A DNA stretch of 64,000 bases from contig NZ_JAUOZU010000001.1 in assembly GCF_030551875.1 (NCBI RefSeq), positions 530,586 through 594,585 of the forward strand, written 5' to 3'. This DNA comes from Fluviirhizobium alvei. Lineage in GTDB: Bacteria; Pseudomonadota; Alphaproteobacteria; Rhizobiales; Rhizobiaceae. Under the pieces are notes generated by a model. That model was not told where the DNA came from. It worked only from the letters and a program-made list of their open reading frames with translations, and ran no database searches. Made by a program: the position numbers and the translations under genes. This document shows positions 9,066 to 18,357 of this stretch, piece after piece (the first letter of the stretch is position 1; every line of letters begins with the position of its first letter).

Positions 9066-9152
9066 GACCGGAGTATAGCTCCGGGCAATAATTCACGCAA
9101 TGATATAACTGTTAGCGATACCCTCCACTGACAGGGCGACAAGGAACCGTAC

Positions 9153-10808
9153 ATGACCATGCAAGCTGATTTCATCATCGTAGGCTCAGGCTCCGCCGGC
9201 TCCGCGCTGGCGTCGAGACTGTCGGAGGATGGCAAGAATACCGTTCTGGTGCTCGAATATGGCGGTTCGGATGTCGGGCCCTTCATCCAGATGCCGGCCG
9301 CGCTTGCCTGGCCGATGAGCATGAAGATGTATAATTGGGGCTATCTCTCCGAGCCCGAGCCGAACCTCAACAACCGCCGCATCACGGCACCACGCGGTAA
9401 GGTCATCGGCGGTTCGTCCTCGATCAACGGCATGGTCTATGTCCGCGGTTCGGCCGAGGATTTCGACAGTTGGTCGGAGGCGGGCGCTACCGGCTGGTCC
9501 TATGCCGATGTGCTGCCCTATTTCAAGCGGCAGGAGAATTCCAAGGGCGGACAGGATGGCTGGCGCGGCACCGATGGTCCGCTGCATGTCCAGCGTGGCC
9601 CGGCGAAAAATCCGCTCGTGCGCGCCTTCGTCGAAGCCGGTCGCCAGGCGGGTTTCGAAACCACCGAAGATTATAACGGCGAAAAGCAGGAAGGCTTCGG
9701 CCTGATGGAGCAGACGATCCACAAGGGTCATCGCTGGTCGGCTGCCTCCGCCTATCTGAAGCCAGCCTTGAAGCGTCCGAACGTCGAGCTTCTGCGCTGC
9801 TTTGCCCGCCGGGTGGTGATTGAGAATGGCCGCGCCATCGGCGTCGAGATCGAACGCGGCGGCAAGATCGAGGTGGTCAAGGCCAACCGCGAGGTCATCG
9901 TCTCGGCATCGTCCTTCAATTCGCCCAAGCTTCTCCTGCTGTCCGGCATCGGCCCGGCGGCGCATCTCAAGGAAATGGGCATCGAGGTCAAGCTCGACCG
10001 TCCGGGCGTCGGCGCCAACCTGATGGATCATATGGAATTCTATTTCCAGCAGGTCTCCACCAAGCCGGTCTCGCTCTATTCCTGGCTGCCCTGGTTCTGG
10101 CAGGGGGTGGCCGGCGCGCAGTGGCTCTTCACCAAGACGGGCCTCGGCACGTCGAACCAGTTCGAAAGCTGCGCCTTCGTGCGCTCGGCTCCCGGCGTCA
10201 AGCAGCCGGATATCCAGTTCCACTTCCTGCCGGTGGCGATTTCCTATGATGGCAAGGCGGCCGCCAAGAGCCATGGCTTCCAGGTCCATGTCGGCTACAA
10301 CCATTCGAAATCGCGCGGCAGCGTTACGCTGCGTTCGCCCAATCCGATGGATGATCCGGTCATCCGCTTCAACTACATGAGCCATGAGGAAGACTGGATC
10401 AAGTTCCGCCATTGCGTGCGCCTGACCCGCGAAATCTTCTCGCAGAAGGCGTTTGATGATTTCCGTGGGCCGGAAATCCAGCCGGGCGAAAAGGTGCAGA
10501 CCGACGCCGAGATCGATGCTTTCCTCCGCGAGCATCTCGAAAGCGCCTATCATCCCTGTGGCACCTGCAAGATGGGGTCGAAGGACGATCCGATGGCGGT
10601 TGTCGATCCCGATACCAGGGTCATCGGCATCGACGGGCTGCGCGTCGCCGACAGTTCGATCTTCCCGCGCCTCACCTATGGCAATCTCAACGGCCCCTCG
10701 ATCATGACCGGCGAGAAGGCGGCCGACCATATTCTCGGCAAGCCGCGCCTGCCGCGCTCCAACCAGGTGCCGTGGATCAATCCGCGCTGGGAAACCTCCG
10801 ATCGCTGA
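9153..10808 (+). CDS. betA: Choline dehydrogenase BetA
   Basis: A 551-residue GMC-family FAD oxidoreductase that oxidises choline to betaine aldehyde at the membrane. The N-terminal Rossmann motif ([20 protein letters not shown]) is complete, unlike in the duplicate at 8049. GMC signatures follow: [18 protein letters not shown] and [19 protein letters not shown]. The C-terminal catalytic region [11 protein letters not shown] and the final [15 protein letters not shown] are present. The start (MTMQADF) has AAGGAA about 9 bases upstream. A GTG-started PIN gene follows within 7 bases. Confidence 0.96.
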   Translation: MTMQADFIIVGSGSAGSALASRLSEDGKNTVLVLEYGGSDVGPFIQMPAALAWPMSMKMYNWGYLSEPEPNLNNRRITAPRGKVIGGSSSINGMVYVRGSAEDFDSWSEAGATGWSYADVLPYFKRQENSKGGQDGWRGTDGPLHVQRGPAKNPLVRAFVEAGRQAGFETTEDYNGEKQEGFGLMEQTIHKGHRWSAASAYLKPALKRPNVELLRCFARRVVIENGRAIGVEIERGGKIEVVKANREVIVSASSFNSPKLLLLSGIGPAAHLKEMGIEVKLDRPGVGANLMDHMEFYFQQVSTKPVSLYSWLPWFWQGVAGAQWLFTKTGLGTSNQFESCAFVRSAPGVKQPDIQFHFLPVAISYDGKAAAKSHGFQVHVGYNHSKSRGSVTLRSPNPMDDPVIRFNYMSHEEDWIKFRHCVRLTREIFSQKAFDDFRGPEIQPGEKVQTDAEIDAFLREHLESAYHPCGTCKMGSKDDPMAVVDPDTRVIGIDGLRVADSSIFPRLTYGNLNGPSIMTGEKAADHILGKPRLPRSNQVPWINPRWETSDR

Positions 10809-10815
10809 GGTTTCC

Positions 10816-11370
10816 GTGCCGCCGCGCATCCTCATCGATGCCAATGTGCTTTACCGCACCCGCCTGCGCGAACTGCTGCTGGCGCAAGCCTCAACCGGGC
10901 TTGTCCGTCCGCTCTGGAGTGTGCGGATCATCGAGGAATGCGCGTCCGGTCTCGTGCGCAACGGTGCGCTCGATGGCGCGGCGCGGGAGGGGTTTATCAC
11001 AAGCCTGTCTGCTCCGGCCTATATCGCCTCGGGCCACGAGGCGCTTGAGGGAACGTTCGGGCTTCCGGATCCCGATGACGAGCATGTGCTGGCCGCAGCC
11101 GTTCATGCGGGTGCGGGCCTTATCCTCAGTTTCAATCTGAAGGATTTCCCCGTCCGTCGCCTCAAACCGCTTGGGGTGAGGGCGGAAATGCCGGATAGCT
11201 TCTTCCTCGGGCTCCTCGGTGATCGGTCGGATAGTTTCCTTGATGCCGTGGAGAAGGCAAGGGCGACGATTGCGCCGGACCTGCCGCAGGAGGAACATTT
11301 CGCCATGCTGCGCCGCGCCGGCATTCCCCGGACCGTGAAACGCTGTCTGCAGATCATCAACGACCCGTAG
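10816..11370 (+). CDS. PIN-domain protein
   Basis: A 184-residue protein with PIN-nuclease acidic residues: ILIDANVLYRTRLRELLL at the N-terminus, IIEECASGL, then DPDDEHVLAAAVHAGAGLIL and SFNLKDFP. That is the layout of VapC-like ribonucleases. The GTG start at 10816 sits 7 bases after the betA stop, and a TGAGG overlapping the betA stop can serve as ribosome site, so it is probably co-transcribed with betA. No antitoxin-sized partner precedes it. It is longer than typical VapC (about 130 residues), with an extra C-terminal region of about 60 residues. Confidence 0.78.
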   Translation: MPPRILIDANVLYRTRLRELLLAQASTGLVRPLWSVRIIEECASGLVRNGALDGAAREGFITSLSAPAYIASGHEALEGTFGLPDPDDEHVLAAAVHAGAGLILSFNLKDFPVRRLKPLGVRAEMPDSFFLGLLGDRSDSFLDAVEKARATIAPDLPQEEHFAMLRRAGIPRTVKRCLQIINDP

Positions 11371-11391
11371 GTACTTTCACACCAGCCTAAC

Positions 11392-12480
11392 TCAACTCGT
11401 CCGCGCGCGCTCGGGCCGTGCCCAGCGCAGGGCTTCGGGCACCAGCCCGTCCATGGTCCGTGCAATGGAGGCGCTATGGCGGTGAACCAACAGGCCGATG
11501 CCGATGATGCCGAGCCCGATCGCCGAAAGCGCGAAAGAGAAAAGAATCACATCGTTGAAGACATTGTAGGCGAGGTCGCCGAGATAGAAGGAAATGCCGA
11601 GCGCACCGAACACGGCATAGACACGGCGACCGAGGAAGACCGACAGGCCGACGAGCCCGACATTGATGAGCAGATAGAGGAACTTGGTGAAGGCGGTGCC
11701 GCCCGATGTCATCGACAGGCCACCCCAGAAGGCCATGGCGCCGAAAATATGGATCCAGAAGGCGAGATCCGGCCCGTCGCGGCGTGACATGATGTCGATT
11801 GCCCAGGCAGCGAAGATCATCGCAATGCCGAAGAACAGCGAAATCTGCCGGCGCATCTCGAATTCATCGAAACCGTCCGGCTTGGCTGTGAACCACATGG
11901 CGAGGTCCATCGACATGAACCAGAGCGCAATGCCCGCGACCAGCAAAATGAAGGAGAACGGATAGCGCCACACGGCCAGCGCCGCCACGATGATCGTGGC
12001 GATCTCCATATAAAGCCAGCTGCCATTCACCCAATTGAAGAAATCGCGATATTGGCCGGGATCGCCGAATTCCGTCGCCCAGAGCCCCAACGCATCCTGC
12101 AATCCATAGATCGCAAGCGGCACCATCGACACAGCAATCGCGATCATCAGGCCGGCGGGCGTCCGCATGCCCGGCTTCTTCCACATGCGGTCGCCGGCGA
12201 AGCCGAACACGATGCCGTAGGCGAGCCCGCAGGCAAAGAGCGCCCAGCCGCCCATGGCACCGAAGGCGGCGGTGGTGAAGAGCCCCATCGCCCCCATGAT
12301 GATGAGCGCACCGGCATACCAGAGGACATGGGTGAGATCGAACCGCACCGGCGGCGAAGCCTGAGCCTTGGCAGGAGTAGAGGCCCCGGCTGCGCCTGAA
12401 AGAAAGGCGCGGATTTCGGCGAGCTTGGCGTCATCGATGATCCCGGCATCACGCAGGCGGCTCAGATCGGTCTCGTTCAC
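11392..12480 (-). CDS. DUF2157-like multi-spanning membrane protein
   Basis: A 362-residue inner-membrane protein. The first 45 residues are soluble (LSRLRDAGIIDDAKLAEIRAF, resembling the N-terminal helix pair of DUF2157-like proteins), followed by about nine to ten hydrophobic segments (for example VLWYAGALIIMGAMGLF, FSFILLVAGIALWFM, LLINVGLVGLSVFLG). No catalytic motif was recognised. It converges with the PIN gene with 21 bp between them and stands opposite to the next gene, so it is probably monocistronic. Function unknown. Confidence 0.75.
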   Translation of the reverse strand: MNETDLSRLRDAGIIDDAKLAEIRAFLSGAAGASTPAKAQASPPVRFDLTHVLWYAGALIIMGAMGLFTTAAFGAMGGWALFACGLAYGIVFGFAGDRMWKKPGMRTPAGLMIAIAVSMVPLAIYGLQDALGLWATEFGDPGQYRDFFNWVNGSWLYMEIATIIVAALAVWRYPFSFILLVAGIALWFMSMDLAMWFTAKPDGFDEFEMRRQISLFFGIAMIFAAWAIDIMSRRDGPDLAFWIHIFGAMAFWGGLSMTSGGTAFTKFLYLLINVGLVGLSVFLGRRVYAVFGALGISFYLGDLAYNVFNDVILFSFALSAIGLGIIGIGLLVHRHSASIARTMDGLVPEALRWARPERARTS

Positions 12481-12618
12481 GTGTCTTTCCTCAAAAAATC
12501 TGTCGACAGCATCACGGTCGTAAGCACCGGTTTATTCGCGTCCGCTGCATTAGGCGGCGATCCCGATCTGAAATCAAGTCATCCGTTTCTGCACGAAAAT
12601 ACACGAAAATTTAAATCA

Positions 12619-12630
12619 GTATTGCAATAC
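12619..12630. promoter_or_regulatory. Palindrome and repeated GTGCA motifs in a divergent promoter region
   Basis: The perfect palindrome GTATTGCAATAC lies between two divergent genes. Around it are repeated motifs of one type: TGCACGAAAAT then ACACGAAAAT near 12592-12612, ACGTGCAATT near 12640, and TCGTGCAAC near 12658. The clustering suggests operator sites, perhaps for the small gene at 12684, but no regulator is identified. Confidence 0.4.
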
Positions 12631-12683
12631 GTGAATTAACGTGCAATTCATGCAGTATCGTGCAACACTGACAGGAGAAAAGC

Positions 12684-13043
12684 ATGCTGATTTTGATTGC
12701 AGGACCCTACCGTTCCGGCACCGGGGATGATCCGGAGAAAATGGCGGACAATCTCAGACGGCTCGAAGCGCCTTCGCACGCGCTCTTCAAGGCCGGTCAT
12801 GTGCCGATGATCGGGGAATGGGTGGCGCTGCCGGTCTGGCATGCAGCGGGCGGCAAGACCATTGGCGATGCGCTTTATGAGGAAATCTTCCACCCGACGG
12901 CGCATCGCCTGCTGCAGCTCTGCGAGGGCGTGCTGCGCCTGCCAGGTGCCTCGAAAGGCGCCGACAATGACGTGAAGATCGCCAACGAACGTGGCATCCC
13001 GGTCTGGTATGATCTCAAGGATGTTCCGGGCGTCGCCGCCTGA
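12684..13043 (+). CDS. DUF4406-like (nucleoside deoxyribosyltransferase-fold) protein
   Basis: A 119-residue protein opening with MLILIAGPYRSGTGDDPEKM, the glycine-rich loop of the nucleoside 2-deoxyribosyltransferase / DUF4406 fold. It continues with HALFKAGHVPMIGEWVALPV and SKGADNDVKIANERGIPVWY, where the typical members keep the acidic catalytic residues. AGGAGA precedes the ATG by about 8 bases. It stands alone behind a promoter region rich in GTGCA motifs. The substrate is unknown; nucleotide salvage or detoxification is possible but not shown. Confidence 0.7.
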   Translation: MLILIAGPYRSGTGDDPEKMADNLRRLEAPSHALFKAGHVPMIGEWVALPVWHAAGGKTIGDALYEEIFHPTAHRLLQLCEGVLRLPGASKGADNDVKIANERGIPVWYDLKDVPGVAA

Positions 13044-13175
13044 ACGTGCAGGTTCGTGCAGCGATCGTCAACCGTCGCTGTCTTGACCCTGGCATGGATG
13101 GAGCGGGCAGGGACCCGTTTGCGCGGCCCGGAATTTTCGGGCCGCGTGCAGGCAGTGGCAGGATGGAGATGCCCG

Positions 13176-15218
13176 TCAGAGCAGGAAGTTGGCGGCGAAA
13201 AGCTCGCCCTTCTGCACATCATCGAGCGTGATCACATCGGTCTTGCTGATCGTGATGATCGCATCGCCATCCTTGTAGGTGAGATGGTTGCGGATCAGGT
13301 CCCGGTAGTTGGCGATTTCGTCGATGGCGCTCAGGTCGATGACGTCGGCCTCGCCTGTAGAGCCGAAATCCGTGATGAGGTCCTTGCTGCACTTCGCCTC
13401 GAACACGAAGGTATCGATGCCAGTGCCGCCCGTCAGCCGGTCTCCGCCGGTGCCGCCGAACAGAAAATCATCGCCGCCGCCGGCCGATAGCTTGTCGGCG
13501 CCGCCAAGCCCCAGGATCTGTTCACCGAGCGCAGTGCCATTGAGCGTATTGCCCTTGGCATTGCCCTTGATCTCCGCGCCCATGGTGGTCACGCCCTGGA
13601 CGGTGATCACAGCCAGCGCCTCGTCGAGGTTGCTGCCGTCCGAAGCGCTGTAATTGACGATCACCGTTTCCTTTTCGCCAGCCTTGAGGTCGCGGCCGGT
13701 CCAATTCACCTGCAGTTTTCCATCGACGATGGATACCGCTGCATCGCCCGCAAAGACCTCGGCACTGTCGATCGACAGCGTGTCGCCGTCAGGGTCGCCG
13801 TCATTGGCGAGCACGTCGAGCAGTGCTGCGGCGCCCTCGTTGATCGCGAACTTGTCACTGGCGGCGATGGGCCGGTCTTCCATCGGGGCATAGGTGATGG
13901 AGATCGATGCTTCGTCGGACTGAAGCTCGGAAGCAGAATTATCGACCACCCGGAACTTCAGAACAGCCGGATCCGAGCCGCTGAAATTGGCCGGACCGAC
14001 GAAGGTCACCTTGCCGGCGCGTATGTCATCGATGTCGACAGTTTCGCCTTCCTCAACGCGAACCCCATCAAGGAACATACGCGCGCCGGTCGGAATGTCG
14101 GTGAAGATGACGGCTGAGAGACTGTCTCCATCTCGATCGCCAAAAGGAAAGAGACCTTGATAAAGACGAAAGGTCTGGTCTTCGACGAGGTCAATGCTCC
14201 TGTCAGAAGTCAACGGCTTGTCGGGAGTGCCCGCGACATCGAAGTTGACAGAATATAGGTTGGCAGATGTGTTGGAGCCATTGTTGTCGGTGCTGCCGTC
14301 ATCGATGACCTTGAAATCGAAAGCCGCGATATTGTCGCCGAAAGTATTTGCGTCGCCATGCCAGACAAGCAGATCAAGCTGGTCGACATCGACAAACTGA
14401 CCGGCCGAAACCGCATTCCCGTCGAGTGTCAGATAGCCCTTGTCGCTGATGCCGGTGATGCTGATGCCGAGGAGCGCATTACCTTCCAGATCGTCGATCG
14501 GAAAATCGGCCACACTGAACGTATAAGTGCCGGATTCCGCAATCGAAAAAGTCTGATCATAGCCGGTCGGCGCATCGTTGACGGCCGTAACATTCAGCAC
14601 CAACCTGTTGGCGGTCTGATCGGTATCGACGCCGCCATTCCAGGTGCCGCCGTCATCGACAACCTGGAAAGTGAAGGAGGCAAGTTCATCGCCGTTTTCG
14701 TTGGTGTTGGGAGTCCAGACCAGCTTGGAGATATTATCGGCGGCGATATGTTGTCCGGCAGATACCGCACCTCCGTCGAGCGTCAGGCCGCCAGTTGGCA
14801 GCGACGTGATGATGATTTCCTTCAGATCCTCACCGTTGGCGTCGGAAAAGCCGAAATCGGAGACGCTGAACGTGTAGCCTTGATCTTCAAACAGGCTAAC
14901 GTTGCCGTCGATACCTTCTGGAGCGATGTTCAGATAGTCCGTAATGATGTCAAAGAAACCGGCCTCGTTAGAAGAGTCGTAGAAAACCACCCGGATGTAG
15001 CCGGCGCTCTTCAACTGGTCCCCGGAGACGAGCAGCCTTTCGAAGGGGGTGAGGATGTTGTCGCCAAAGAAAACCCATTTGAGATAATCGCCATCCGCGT
15101 CGGCAAAGCCAATCAACTCCTCCGACAAGGTAAAGCTTGCATATTCCGGAAGGTTATTGGGATCTCCGTCGTCGGGATTGAGTGTCACAATAATGTTGTT
15201 TGCAGTTGGTGCCGTCAT
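13176..15218 (-). CDS. Large cadherin-like / RTX protein, probably type I secreted
   Basis: A 680-residue acidic protein. The start MTAPTANNIIVTLNPDDG at 15218 is preferred over an upstream in-frame ATG at 15290, because the intervening residues are unlike the rest. It contains repeated cadherin-like modules of about 110-120 residues with the pattern F(S/G)F(S/D)DxxGxxLxxIxITxLP, xxGxLxLDGxxVxxGQ, LVWxPxxxxxG (three clear copies), then a Big-like region (DVLANDGDPDGDTLSIDS). It finishes with RTX repeats (ILGLGGADKLSAGGGDDFL, FGGTGGDRLTGGTGIDTFVF). The C-terminus is ...LFAANFLL. Such proteins act in adhesion or biofilm in relatives; its role here is inferred. Confidence 0.85.
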   Translation of the reverse strand: MTAPTANNIIVTLNPDDGDPNNLPEYASFTLSEELIGFADADGDYLKWVFFGDNILTPFERLLVSGDQLKSAGYIRVVFYDSSNEAGFFDIITDYLNIAPEGIDGNVSLFEDQGYTFSVSDFGFSDANGEDLKEIIITSLPTGGLTLDGGAVSAGQHIAADNISKLVWTPNTNENGDELASFTFQVVDDGGTWNGGVDTDQTANRLVLNVTAVNDAPTGYDQTFSIAESGTYTFSVADFPIDDLEGNALLGISITGISDKGYLTLDGNAVSAGQFVDVDQLDLLVWHGDANTFGDNIAAFDFKVIDDGSTDNNGSNTSANLYSVNFDVAGTPDKPLTSDRSIDLVEDQTFRLYQGLFPFGDRDGDSLSAVIFTDIPTGARMFLDGVRVEEGETVDIDDIRAGKVTFVGPANFSGSDPAVLKFRVVDNSASELQSDEASISITYAPMEDRPIAASDKFAINEGAAALLDVLANDGDPDGDTLSIDSAEVFAGDAAVSIVDGKLQVNWTGRDLKAGEKETVIVNYSASDGSNLDEALAVITVQGVTTMGAEIKGNAKGNTLNGTALGEQILGLGGADKLSAGGGDDFLFGGTGGDRLTGGTGIDTFVFEAKCSKDLITDFGSTGEADVIDLSAIDEIANYRDLIRNHLTYKDGDAIITISKTDVITLDDVQKGELFAANFLL

Positions 15219-15496
15219 GAAGATCGCTCTTAAGGCAATTGAGATATACTGAAATGAGACCAGATTCAAAAGACTACAGCCAACTGGCATTGCTTGCCGG
15301 TCGATCAGCTGATCGCATCAGAATCCCTATCTAATGCGGAGTCATATTGCAGAGAAAAGCAATCTTCAATCCCTGATGGTAGGGAAAATCGTTTTAGTCT
15401 TGCTTTTGACTTATGTTCATTTGCTAGGTAGCTATGATCGATGTCTTGTGTCTCGTAGAGAGGGTCCACAGACTTCAGTGAAGCTTGACCTGCACC

Positions 15497-16153
15497 TCAC
15501 CCCTCGCGGCTGCGCGTCTCCCACATGGCCTTGAAGGCCGGACGTTCATGGCAGCGCAGGTACCAGTCGCGAACACGCGGGCAGGGCTCGAACAACGTTG
15601 GTACTTCCCAGGCATAGCGGATGATTTCCGCGACGTTGAGATCGGCAACGGTGAAGCGGTCGCCGACCAGCCAGTCCCGGTTTCCGAGATGCTGTTCGAG
15701 AATGGCGAGCGGTTTTCTGAGCAGGCGGCTGGCGACTGCAATCTTTTCGCGGCCGCCCGGCGTCTCTTGGAGGCCGTTGTCGAATGTGAGCACGATCTCG
15801 ACCGAATGCGGCTCGATTTCGTTGACAGCCCAGAAGGACCAATTGAGCATCTGCCCCTCTTCGGCGATCGATTGCGCGCCGACCGGCCCACCATGTTTGC
15901 GGGCGAGATAGAGGTTGATGGCAATCGATTCCCACAGAACCAGCCCGTCATCGTCGATGGTCGGGATATGGCCGTTGGGATTGATGGCGAGGAAATCCGG
16001 TGAGCGCGTATTGATCGGCGCATCTTCGGCCAAAGGCTCATCCAGCCGACGCGCCTGGATGACCGGGATGCTCTCGAATGCGAGCCCGAGCTCAAGTGCC
16101 ATCCAGTAGTTCCGCGATGCACGCGATTGATAGACGCCATAGATTTTCAGCAT
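15497..16153 (-). CDS. Glutathione S-transferase family protein
   Basis: A 218-residue cytosolic GST. The thioredoxin-like N-terminal domain holds [17 protein letters not shown], with a Ser in the glutathione-activating area, and [20 protein letters not shown] with the conserved cis-Pro and the Glu-Ser glutathione contact. The alpha-helical C-terminal domain ends with [20 protein letters not shown], the N-capping box and hydrophobic staple of the fold. The family conjugates or reduces electrophiles; the substrate is unknown. It is a single gene between two oppositely transcribed RTX genes. Confidence 0.88.
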   Translation of the reverse strand: MLKIYGVYQSRASRNYWMALELGLAFESIPVIQARRLDEPLAEDAPINTRSPDFLAINPNGHIPTIDDDGLVLWESIAINLYLARKHGGPVGAQSIAEEGQMLNWSFWAVNEIEPHSVEIVLTFDNGLQETPGGREKIAVASRLLRKPLAILEQHLGNRDWLVGDRFTVADLNVAEIIRYAWEVPTLFEPCPRVRDWYLRCHERPAFKAMWETRSREG

Positions 16154-16378
16154 ATTCCGTCTCCTGTTCGGTTGCAGGATGCCGCGCTCATTTTCGATCG
16201 TCCAATCAATAAACGCCTGATCTGAAATCAGCCGAATTGATCGAATTCGCGCGGACGTATGAGCCGGCCAATTTATTCGATCGCCCTGTTTCCCGCGGAA
16301 CAGGCGTGCCGGCAGACCGAAGCTATGGTCACTTCATCGGACACGCATATGTGTCGCACCAATCGGATGGAGATCGAA

Positions 16379-18346
16379 ATGGCCAATCTTTTCATAGACA
16401 AGCGCAATGCAAGCGGTCCCGTCGACGAATGGGGCCATGAGGGCAACGACAGGATTTTGGGTTCGCGGTTTGGTGATGAGCTCAAGGGCGCGCAGGGCAA
16501 CGACACGATCGAGGGCAATGCTGGCGATGACGTCATCATGGATGTGACCTGGGTCGGCTTCAAACCGAATTTCGGCGCGATCTTCACGGCGTCGCGCTTC
16601 ACGGACAGTGGTCGCCTGTTGATCAGCAATTCCGTTCCCGACAATCTCGAAGTCAGCTTCCCGTCCTTCGGAACCCAGCTTTTTCACGGTGGCAACGATC
16701 GCTTCTTCGGCGGCGATGGCGATGATTACCTGCTTGGCTTCGGCGGTGACGACCGGCTCGATGGCGGCGACGATCTCGATGTGCTGCTCGGCGGAACCGG
16801 TCAGGATTTTCTCGCCGGCGGCGAAGGCGATGACATTCTTGCCGGCAACATCGGCAACGATACGCTACAGGGCGGCGACGGCAACGATTTGCTGAATGGC
16901 GGTTTCGGAAATGACCGGCTGGAAGGTGGCAAGGGTGGCGACCGGCTGATCGGCGGCGATGGCATCGATACGGCCGCCTATGACAATTCGCTCGCCGGCG
17001 TCCATGTCAATCTGCAGTACGGCACTTACGCCCTCGATACGCCGCGGTTTTCCGATGTGATCGGCGACAGTCTCGAAAGCATCGAAAATGTCGACGGATC
17101 GCGCTTTGATGATGTGATCAGCGGAACGAGCGGCGTCAACGATCTCTGGGGCGGCCTTGGCAACGATGTTTTGCTTGGCGCGGCCGGCGCCGATATCCTC
17201 GATGGCAGTGCAGGAACCGATACCGTTGCCTATTTCGGTTCGCGTGCCGGTGTCGATGTCGCTCTCGCATCCTCGACATCGTCAACCGGCGCGATCGGTC
17301 GCGGCGGTGATGCGCAGGGCGATGTGCTGATTTCGATCGAGAACCTCTCCGGCACCAGCTTTGGCGATCGCCTGGTCGGCAACAGCAGCGACAATCGCTT
17401 TTTGGGATTTTCCGGCAATGACGAATTGCGCGGCGAAGCGGGGCGCGATCATCTGGAAGGCTGGGAAGGCAACGATACGCTCTCGGGCGGCGATAATGAC
17501 GACTTTCTGATTGGCGGCACCGGCTCCGATCTCTTGGATGGCGGCGAAGGGATCGACACCGCGAGCTTTGCTGATCTCAGCGCCCGGCTTTTCGTCGAAC
17601 TCAAGGAGCGTGGCAGCGATGGCCGGGCGATCTCCACCGAACCTGGGACGCCGTTTCGGGTTGCGGTCACTGATACGCTCCGCTCGATCGAAAAAGTCAT
17701 CGGCACCGCTTTTGACGACGAATTCTTTGGCAACAGCGAACGCAACACATTCAATGGCGGCGAAGGTGCCGATACGTTCCATTACAGCATCGGCGGTGAT
17801 ACGATCGATGGGGACGGCGGTATCGATACGCTCGATATGTCAGGCCTGAAAGTCGGCGTCACGGCAACACTCGGCGGCTCCTTCACCACCGCCATCACGC
17901 TTGACCAGGGCTTTGTGCGCGACATCGAGAACATCTTGACCGGCAGCTTCAACGACACGATTACGGGCTCCTTCACCGACAACCGGATCGAGGCGGGCGG
18001 TGGCGTCGATATCATGTCCGGTCTGGCCGGCAATGATACGTTCGTTTTCACGTCCATCACCGACAGCGGCCTGGAACGCGGCGAACGTGATGTCATCACC
18101 GATTTTACCGCAGGCGACCGGCTCGACCTGACTGCGATCGATACGGTTCCGGAAATCGATGGCGATCAGATCTTCGTCTTCCTCGGCGAGGGCCGCTTCA
18201 CCGGTTCGGGCGGCGAGATCCGGGCAACCGCCAACAATGGCGGCAATATGCTGGTGGCGATCGATCTCGATGGAGATCGCCAGGCGGATTCACGCATCCA
18301 GCTTGATGGTGTCTCCGAGCTTCTGGGATCGGATTTCCTGCTCTGA
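16379..18346 (+). CDS. RTX hemolysin-type calcium-binding repeat protein
   Basis: A 655-residue protein built almost wholly from RTX nonapeptides. One block is at about residues 18-45 (RILGSRFGDELKGAQGNDTI), a dense block at about 105-200 (FFGGDGDDYLLGFGGDDRL and following), then three further blocks separated by beta-rich linkers of one type (IDTAAYDNSLAGVHVNL, TDTVAYFGSRAGVDVAL, IDTASFADLSARLFVEL). A peptidase-M10-like C-terminal module (NDTFVFTSITDS...GERDVITDFTAGDRLDLTAID) precedes the terminal ELLGSDFLL. The ATG at 16379 is chosen because GGAG stands 8 bases before it and MANLFIDKRN begins the domain; an upstream extension exists. No catalytic domain is visible. Confidence 0.87.
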   Translation: MANLFIDKRNASGPVDEWGHEGNDRILGSRFGDELKGAQGNDTIEGNAGDDVIMDVTWVGFKPNFGAIFTASRFTDSGRLLISNSVPDNLEVSFPSFGTQLFHGGNDRFFGGDGDDYLLGFGGDDRLDGGDDLDVLLGGTGQDFLAGGEGDDILAGNIGNDTLQGGDGNDLLNGGFGNDRLEGGKGGDRLIGGDGIDTAAYDNSLAGVHVNLQYGTYALDTPRFSDVIGDSLESIENVDGSRFDDVISGTSGVNDLWGGLGNDVLLGAAGADILDGSAGTDTVAYFGSRAGVDVALASSTSSTGAIGRGGDAQGDVLISIENLSGTSFGDRLVGNSSDNRFLGFSGNDELRGEAGRDHLEGWEGNDTLSGGDNDDFLIGGTGSDLLDGGEGIDTASFADLSARLFVELKERGSDGRAISTEPGTPFRVAVTDTLRSIEKVIGTAFDDEFFGNSERNTFNGGEGADTFHYSIGGDTIDGDGGIDTLDMSGLKVGVTATLGGSFTTAITLDQGFVRDIENILTGSFNDTITGSFTDNRIEAGGGVDIMSGLAGNDTFVFTSITDSGLERGERDVITDFTAGDRLDLTAIDTVPEIDGDQIFVFLGEGRFTGSGGEIRATANNGGNMLVAIDLDGDRQADSRIQLDGVSELLGSDFLL

Positions 18347-18357
18347 ACGGGGTCTAC

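Noticed and set aside
9186..10844. A 552-codon frame opposite to betA
   Set aside because: betA has all GMC motifs in the forward reading; the reverse reading is without motifs.
13046..13490. Short forward frames between the DUF4406-like gene and the RTX gene
   Set aside because: They run into the RTX coding sequence in antisense and have no supporting signals.
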